Shown here one piece after another: positions 57,336 through 64,000 of a stretch of DNA of 64,000 nt (positions within the stretch are counted from its first letter, which is position 1; every line of letters begins with the position of its first letter). The position numbers and the translations under genes were made by a program. The notes under the pieces were generated by a model. The model worked only from the letters and a program-made list of their open reading frames with translations. It was not told the DNA's origin and made no database searches. The stretch comes from Bothriochloa decipiens (lineage: Eukaryota > Streptophyta > Magnoliopsida > Poales > Poaceae), in assembly GCA_023333625.1 (NCBI GenBank), contig CM041639.1, positions 8,010,952 through 8,074,951 on the forward strand, read 5' to 3'.

Positions 57336-60300
57336 TGTAACAGAACCGACCAATTTATTAGAGCACAAGCACATAATCCGCCATTAATTCAGCAAATCAT
57401 ATGATTGAGACCTAATAAACCCGGTAGTCCGTGAAATCTCGAAGGATTTCAAACCTTTTCCGACACGACCAAGATCGTAATAGTTTAGCGGTTCCATTCA
57501 CAAGTACACAGTTTGCACATAGTTTTAAAACATCATCGGAGTACGAAATAGAGTTATTACAAACCAAGTTCAAGTTCAAATAAAAGCGGAAGCGGTTTAA
57601 GTTCAAATACCACACACACACAGTTGAAATATAGTGCCAGGTCCTTGGTCCACATCCAGCAAAAGCATCAAGTAGAGAAGAGTGACCATGCCCAAGGTCT
57701 AGTCATCGCCCAAGGCGGGATAGAAACAATTCTGACAATAACCGTAAAGCATCTCACCATCTGCAAAAACATGGGAAATAAAACCCTGAGTACGAGGATG
57801 TACTCAGCTAGACTTACCCATCATAAACTAAAAATAAAGTGACTCCAAGGAGTATGCAAGGCTGTATAAGTAGGATAGCTGACTCATTTAAATTGCGGAA
57901 AAGCTTGCATTAAGAAACATTTAATAAGAACCTTCTAGCAATGTATTTTAATCTGATTATCCTTATCATGCTACATTAGCACCTGTACTAAACAAGCATG
58001 GTAATAATTATTCAACAGCAAGTAACCATTTCCGGTTGAGTATCTTTCCATCTCATCCGCTCAACCATCTCACCTCTTGTTCAAGTTCTTACTACGATGC
58101 CGCTGCTCAAGTCAAGTGTTCACTGTCCAGGAACGATGGCGATTATAATCGATTACTAACCAGCTGGCGGGTACTCCTCACACAAACCACACTCACCAGC
58201 CACGGTGAGCTACAGGTCACCGACATCCAATTCAGGAAAAACGCGAGATCAACAGGTACCATCACATCCGGGCACCGTCCGGCTGCCAGCAGGGCGCACC
58301 ATGCTATATTCAGGCCTTACAACCACGTAACCCGTGGTCCCCCATCTTCACCAATGCGATGCGTACAGCAGGTCGACTCCCGGCCCAAATCAAAATTAGG
58401 CTTCGCGGTCGGAACGACTTATCCTTCCAGCTAAATGTGAGGCATAAATTCAATATGACTTGAGGACGTACAACGGACGGGGTCGTAGTTCGACACAGAT
58501 GGGATAAACCACATTGAACCTCCAGTTCATTCTCAACTCCAATCCCGCCCGGTCTCGATTTATTATCTCCACATGGTTATCCAAGATAACAATGTATTCA
58601 ACCATCCGAGTTACCACCTATAACTCGCGGATGACAGGAAATCACCCGACTTCTACCGATCTAGTTAAGCAGGGCTAAGCATATAATCGTACCTGAACCT
58701 AACAGGGTTGAAGTATAAATAGTGGCAAGAAATATAAGTAATGCAGCAACGGTATAAAACAACGCCTATAACTTAATGCAACAAACAAGTAAAGGACTCA
58801 AGTTAGATCTTTTGCAAACCACAGGGAGAATGCTCCGGGGCTTGCCTTTCAGAAAAGCACTTGGCTGATGGTCGGGACACTCCGGAAGATCAGCTTCGGG
58901 ATCCTCTTCTGCTGCTGCTTCCCGCACCAAAGCTTCCTGTTGGTCTTCCTCTCCTTGTGCTCCGGGAACTACTGTCGCGAGCTCTGACGATCCTGTATGA
59001 TGCATAGTACGTATGAATACCGTGCATACATATAAATACAATGCTGATGGTGATGGTGAATGAATGCTCAGCTAAGATGAATGATATGCTATTTGAAAAC
59101 ATGTATGATAAGCACATGTCATCTGCATTCTCTTCTACCGATAAATCTCCAAATAAGCCTCGCATTAAAACTTTACTCGCACACTATAAAGAATCATAAA
59201 CAACCATTGTTTTGCACACTACACTCTACTGAACCACAACCAACAGAAGATCATACATCTCATGAATAGCATAAAAAGCATTTTTACCCACATGAAATGA
59301 TAACTCTAAAGCATTATTTATAAACGAAAGAAATCAGGGTATAACTACAACATGACTTTAGACTACTCAGAAAATTCTGTAAAAATTACAGAAGCTTAAT
59401 CATACCAAACAAAGATTACCATAAAAATTTCAAGTCAAAACAGTAAGTACTTTATCCTGCACAAAAATGACAAGGCAGCACAATTCCAGGGGCATAAAAT
59501 ACTTTGTACATAAAAGTATATCAAACAACAGATCTCAGAATATAATTAGCTCTAGATTGACATAAAAACACTCTCCAAAAAGTTTCATGCACAAATTCCT
59601 TATACATTATTTATTATGAATTATTTATCCTCACATGAAAATAGGCACCATAACTAGACATAGAAAAATTTACATATGACATAGCCTAATAACATTTTTC
59701 ACAAATAGAGCATGACATAAGAAAACCAACAAACTTGGTCTCACATTTTTCTGAGCAACAGAGAATTAGTTATGCATTTCCTAAGATAAATACAATTAAT
59801 AGGGATAAATAAAGCTATACAGAAAAGTTTCACAAATTCCACATTTCATATTTTTCATGCATAGATCATCTCATAAGAAAAATACTGCAAGTTGAACCAA
59901 CTCATTTGGATGAAAAATGAGCAAGTTATGAATTTTTAAAGTTTAAACCGAAATCTAAAATCAATTCTGAAAAAGAAAAAGGAAAAACCACTTTACACCG
60001 GGGACCCTAGCATTTTCAGAAACTAACCAAGCCCTATTAAGAAAACTGCTGTGTCTGGCAACTTAGCACAAGGGACCCTAGGGTTTCTTGAATTCTAGGA
60101 CGAAAGTCCTCCTCCGGGGAAAAGGCAGGGAGGTCGTCGGCGTGGCTTCGCCGGCCGACACGGCGGCTTCCCGGCGTCACCGACCGGAGGGAAAGGACCA
60201 GCAGGTCAACGCGCTTCGATTGAGCAGCTAAAAACGGACAGGGGCACGGCCGAGGTGGCTCGGCCACGTGCGCGGCGGACCGGCGACCAACCGCACGGCG

Positions 60301-61505
60301 GCGCGGCCAAATTCCGGCGAGGGCCGACCCTAATCGGCTCGGTTAGCTAGGGCTCTAGCGGCTACGGGGCACAGCGCATCCTATTTGCACGAAATGGCAA
60401 GAAAATGACGGGCAGAGCGGCGAGTCCACGGCGGAGCCGAGGTGCGGCCATGGCGGCCGGGAAGAAAACTCGCCGATTCGAGTATACCTTGGAGCAACGG
60501 GCCGAGGCGAGGGCGGAGGACAGTGTAGCGGGCTCGGGCGCGTCCGATTGTGGTGCTCAGTGGGTCAATGCGTGGCCGAAGGCGGCGAATTTTGAACGGC
60601 GACGAGGCGAGCTCGGCGCTGCGCGGCGGCGGCCGAGAGCTTGCAGCGCTGCGGGAAGGAGAAGGGAGGGGAAAATGAAGGAGGCGACCGCGAGAGGGAG
60701 AGCGGGCGCCTCGCTTTAACCTGTCCGAACGGCCGCTGCCGCCCCGGACGGCCGGTCGATGCGCGCCACGCGGAGCGCGCGGGCTGGGCGACATGGGCGG
60801 TGGCCGAACATTTTCCTGACGGCCAGGGTACAGCCGTCACCAAAATGTTATTTCCATGAACTCAGAACAAACTTTGCTGCTTAATAACTTTCAAACTAAG
60901 CCGAATTAGCAAAAACTCAAAATAGATGAAATGTAGCTTTTGAAGAGTAGAACATTTCATCTTAAAGAAGTTTTGCCAGATTCTGCCTAGATTTTGAATT
61001 ACAAAAAACCAAATAAAATACCTTTGAAAAATCCCCAAAATAGAAAATCAGCCTCCAATTTTGCCCTTTTTCAACATTTTTGAACACCTTCCAAGCATTT
61101 TCATGAAAAGTGGTAAAAACAACTTTTGTTCCTTATAAAATTCTCTACAAACTTCATTTAGGGTGCACACACATGCAAGCACTCTAGCTATCACTTCCAA
61201 TTCAGTCAAACAAAACTACTCTAATGGTCCACCTTGGTCAACCATGACAACAAAGCTTAATTACCCAAAACCATGAACATAAACCTAGGTTAATTTGGTG
61301 TCCTAAACATGTCTAGGTTACATTAGAGGTCATCCAACACCAAACACTCATACCACATATGCACTTCATGTGAAAGGCAATCAAAATTCGAATAAACAAG
61401 CATGATACATAAAATGACAATCACTCTTTTCATTAATGGTATGCCTAATGATGCTTATGCTTAAGAATGCAAATGATTATGCTTGCTTAACACCAGAGTG
61501 TTACA
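57336..61505 (-). repeat. LTR of the chromodomain gypsy element, 4170 bp
   Basis: On plus it starts TGTAACAGAACCG and ends CCAGAGTGTTACA, giving the short inverted ends TGTAACA/TGTTACA. To its right lies a polypurine tract on minus (AAGGGGGGAAGGGC), so this is the 3' LTR of the minus-strand element. Its GC-rich parts (60040-60800) produce overlapping open frames that are not genes. Confidence 0.8.
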
Positions 61506-61517
61506 GCCCTTCCCCCC

Positions 61518-62024
61518 TTAAAGAAATCTCGTCCCGAGATTTGAGTAGACTAACCATTCTTTATGAAAATCGGGATATACTTCTTTTAAATAGTCCTCGG
61601 TTTCCCAAGTGGCATCGTTATCATCATGATTGCTCCAAGAAACCTTATATTGCCTGACCACACGATTTCTGGTCACTCTGTCTTTGACATCCAGAAGTCT
61701 CATAGGTTTCTCTTCATAAGTTAAATCTGAACTCAGCTTAATGTCTTTCACTTTAACGGCTTCCTCAGTTGGAACACGTAGACATTTCTTGAGTTGGGAT
61801 ACATGGAAAACAGGAAATACTGCACTCATCTCTTCAGGCAGTTTGAGCTTATAGGCCCACAATCCTTTTCTTTCCACTATCTGATATGGACCAACATAAT
61901 GAGGTGCAAGTTTTCTTTTAACACCAAAACGTTGCACTTTCTTCATAGGAGAGACCTTCAGATACACATAATCACCAACATCAAAAGTTAGAGGTCTTCT
62001 TCTCTTATCGACATAACTTTTCTG
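61518..62024 (-). pseudogene. Gypsy integrase C-terminus and chromodomain
   Basis: After an in-frame TGA near 62024 come the integrase C-terminal part (DVGDYVYLKVSPMKKVQRFG, KLAPHYVGPYQI, FPVFHVSQLKKC) and a chromodomain (RNRVVRQYKVSWSNHDDNDA, then TWETEDYLKEVYPDF). Chromodomains of this group bind chromatin and guide integration. Confidence 0.88.
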
Positions 62025-62768
62025 TCAAGATTGTGCAGCTGCTATGTGTTGTTGAATTGTTCGAACCTGCTCTTCAGCTTCTTTAACAAAGTCAATACCA
62101 TAGTATCTTCTTTCTCCAGGTCCTACCCAATTCACAGGCGTTCTACACTTTCGGCCATACAGTGCCTCAAAAGGAGCCATCTGTATACTCTCTTGGTAAC
62201 TATTGTTATAAGAGAATTCTGCCAAAGGTAACCATTTCTCCCATGAGCCCTTGGATGATACAACACAAGCTCTCAGAAGATCTTCAAGAACTTGATTCAC
62301 TCTTTCTGTTTGGCCTGAGGTTTGAGGATGATAAGCTGTACTATGATTCAGCTTTGTCCCCAAATCCTTCTGCAAATGTTCCCAGAAATGAGCAGTGAAC
62401 TGAGATCCTCGATCAGATACAATCATCTTAGGAATTCCATGCAAACGGATAATCTCCCTGAGATAAATATCAGCATATTGAGGCGGCCGATAGTCTGTCC
62501 GAACTGGAATAAAATGCGCACTCTTGGTAAGTCGATCCACGATTACCCAAATAGAATCATGCCCTTTTTGAGTGGTGGGAAGGCCAGTAATAAATCCATA
62601 CTGACATCTTCCCATTTCCATTCAGGAATCGGCAACGGTTGAAGCATTCCGGCTGGCTTCAAATGAACAGCCTTTACGCGACAACAGATGTCACACCGTG
62701 CGACATAAGCTGCAATCTCCTTTTTCATTTTGGTCCACCAATAGCGAACCTTTAGATCATGAAACATC
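62025..62768 (-). pseudogene. Gypsy integrase core
   Basis: The zinc-binding end (CDICCRVKA) lies in one frame and the core in another, starting near 62621. The D-D-E residues are visible in IVDRLTKSAHF, VSDRGSQFTAHFW and HPQTSGQTERVNQV, so the catalytic triad is retained. Confidence 0.9.
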
Positions 62769-62910
62769 TTACTACACCAGGATGAATAGATAACTTTGAT
62801 AAGTGAGCTTCATCCATAATTTGATTTCTGAGTTCTCTATCTTTTGGTACGACCAGACGATCGTCAAACCATAAGATTCCCTTCTCATCTACTCGGAAAT
62901 GCTTGAGCGG

Positions 62911-63996
62911 CTATTTCAACATTTTCTCCTTGATGTGACCTATACCCTTGTCAGTTTTCTGACCTTCGATAATCTTGCTTTCAAGCGAGCAACTAATTTG
63001 TATGTTACGCAACACAACAGGATGCATGAGGCTAAAATCATCTGCTAACAATGGTTGAATAGCATGACAATGTGATTTTCGACTCAACGCATCTGCGACT
63101 ACGTTTGCTTTGCCTGGATGATACAAGATCTCCATATTGAAGTCCTTAATAAACTCCATCCATCGATGGTGTCTCATGTTCAACTCGAGTTGAGTGAAGA
63201 TATACTTCAAACTTTTGTGATCAGTATAGACTTTACAGAAGTTACCCAACAAGTAATGCCTCCAGATTTTTAGAGCGTGCACAACAGCTGCTAGCTCCAA
63301 ATCATGGGTTGGATAATTCACTTCATGCTTCTTTAACTGACGTGAGGCATAAGCTATGACTCTTCCTTCTTGCATAAGTACACATCCCAAGCCTATTTTC
63401 GATGCATCGCAATATACATCAAAAGGTTTTCCCAAATCTGGTTGCGCAAGAACAGGAGCAGTGGTCAACAATTCCCGCAAGGTACGAAAAGCTGTTTCAC
63501 ACTCCTCTGTCCAGACAAACTTCTTCTCTTTCTGCAACAGATTTGTCATAGGTTTGGCAATCTTCGAGAAATCCGGAATGAAACGACGATAATACCCGGC
63601 TAGACCAAGAAAACTCCGAACTTCATGCACAGAAGTCGGCGCTTCCCAGTTCATAACCTCTTGGACTTTGCTCGGATCTACTGAGATTCCCTCTTCAGAT
63701 AGGACATGGCCAAGGAATTGAACTTTCTTGAGCCAAAACTCACACTTGCTAAACTTAGCATACAGCTTATGTTCCCTAAGCCTTTCTAGAACAATCCTCA
63801 GATGCTCGGCATGATCATCTTCGTTTTCTGAGTACACCAAGATATCATCAATGAACACCACCACAAATTTGTCTAGCTCTGGCATGAAGACCGAATTCAT
63901 CAGATACATGAAGTACGCAGGAGCATTTGTTAAGCCAAAGGACATAACAAGATACTCATACAATCCATATCTGGTAGAAAAAGCGGTCTTAGGCAC
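62911..63996 (-). pseudogene. Gypsy reverse transcriptase (partial) and RNase H
   Basis: The frame enters from the right edge within RT (TRYGLYEYLVMSFGLTNAPA) and keeps the catalytic box VVFIDDILVYS. RNase H follows (VYCDASKIGLGCVLMQ, ELAAVVHALKIWRHYLLG, TDHKSLKYI, NVVADALSRK). It ends at an in-frame TAG (62909-62911 region) inside what should be the linker to integrase. Confidence 0.92.
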
Positions 63997-64000
63997 ATCT

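Larger units (their letters stand above)
61506..64000 (-). mobile_element. Ty3-gypsy chromovirus (Tekay/Del-like), pol region, running off the window
   Basis: RT, RNase H, integrase and chromodomain lie in gypsy order on minus, followed by the polypurine tract and LTR at 61505. Stops and shifts at 62909-62911, near 62770 and near 62024 break pol. The gag, protease, 5' LTR and target duplication lie outside the window. Confidence 0.9.

Overview
This is nuclear DNA from a grass (Poaceae). Three things point there: intron-rich genes with GC-rich first exons; exons of a dirigent-jacalin chimeric lectin, a gene type known from grasses; and dense nested transposons of grass type (copia, chromodomain gypsy, CACTA with a 'TTTGCCGAGTGCC' subterminal motif, Stowaway MITEs, RTE LINEs). 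A panicoid grass is my guess. I cannot name the species.

Left third (1-29000), mostly genic. A five-exon glutathionyl-hydroquinone reductase gene lies on minus (814-3082), followed by a decayed LRR receptor-kinase 5' fragment (3926-4575) and an Au-type SINE (about 4961-5128). A complete 19-exon MBOAT/GUP1-like acyltransferase gene lies on minus (5609-17262), with a whole Ty1-copia element inside its ninth intron (8374-13504, TSD TTAAG). Head to head with it, across a 1.9-kb shared upstream region, is a complete nine-exon WD40 gene of the LEC14B type on plus (19185-27616). Its seventh intron holds a dead RTE-clade LINE. All exon joins in these three genes keep phase; they translate to 325, 524 and 487 residues.

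Middle (29000-44850). A chimeric lectin gene on minus has been broken up by transposons. Its jacalin exons lie at 29080-29632 and its dirigent exons at 38124-39661. Between and around them are a copia element (29782-36073, TSD ACAAC) sitting in the tail of an internally deleted RTE, an 889-bp CACTA with exact ends and a TAA TSD, and two Stowaway MITEs. A further 5-kb CACTA (about 39670-44700) abuts the 5' end of the gene. That CACTA carries a roughly 1-kb inverted repeat and a captured, intron-containing fragment resembling an MRS2/CorA magnesium transporter. A TATA box in the right orientation lies just beyond it.

Right third (44850-64000), repeats only. It holds a tandem array of about 640-bp GC-rich units with an assembly gap (47914-47923), and the 5' part of a SIRE/Maximus-type copia (LTR 48685-49875, coding to about 54440). 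After that come two nested long gypsy LTRs, the inner one 57336-61505, joined to the minus-strand pol of a Tekay-like chromovirus that runs off the right edge.

The three working genes are not an operon or pathway. What links the window is repeated transposon insertion, tolerated in the introns of two genes and apparently fatal to the lectin. I saw no CRISPR array, tRNA or rRNA gene.
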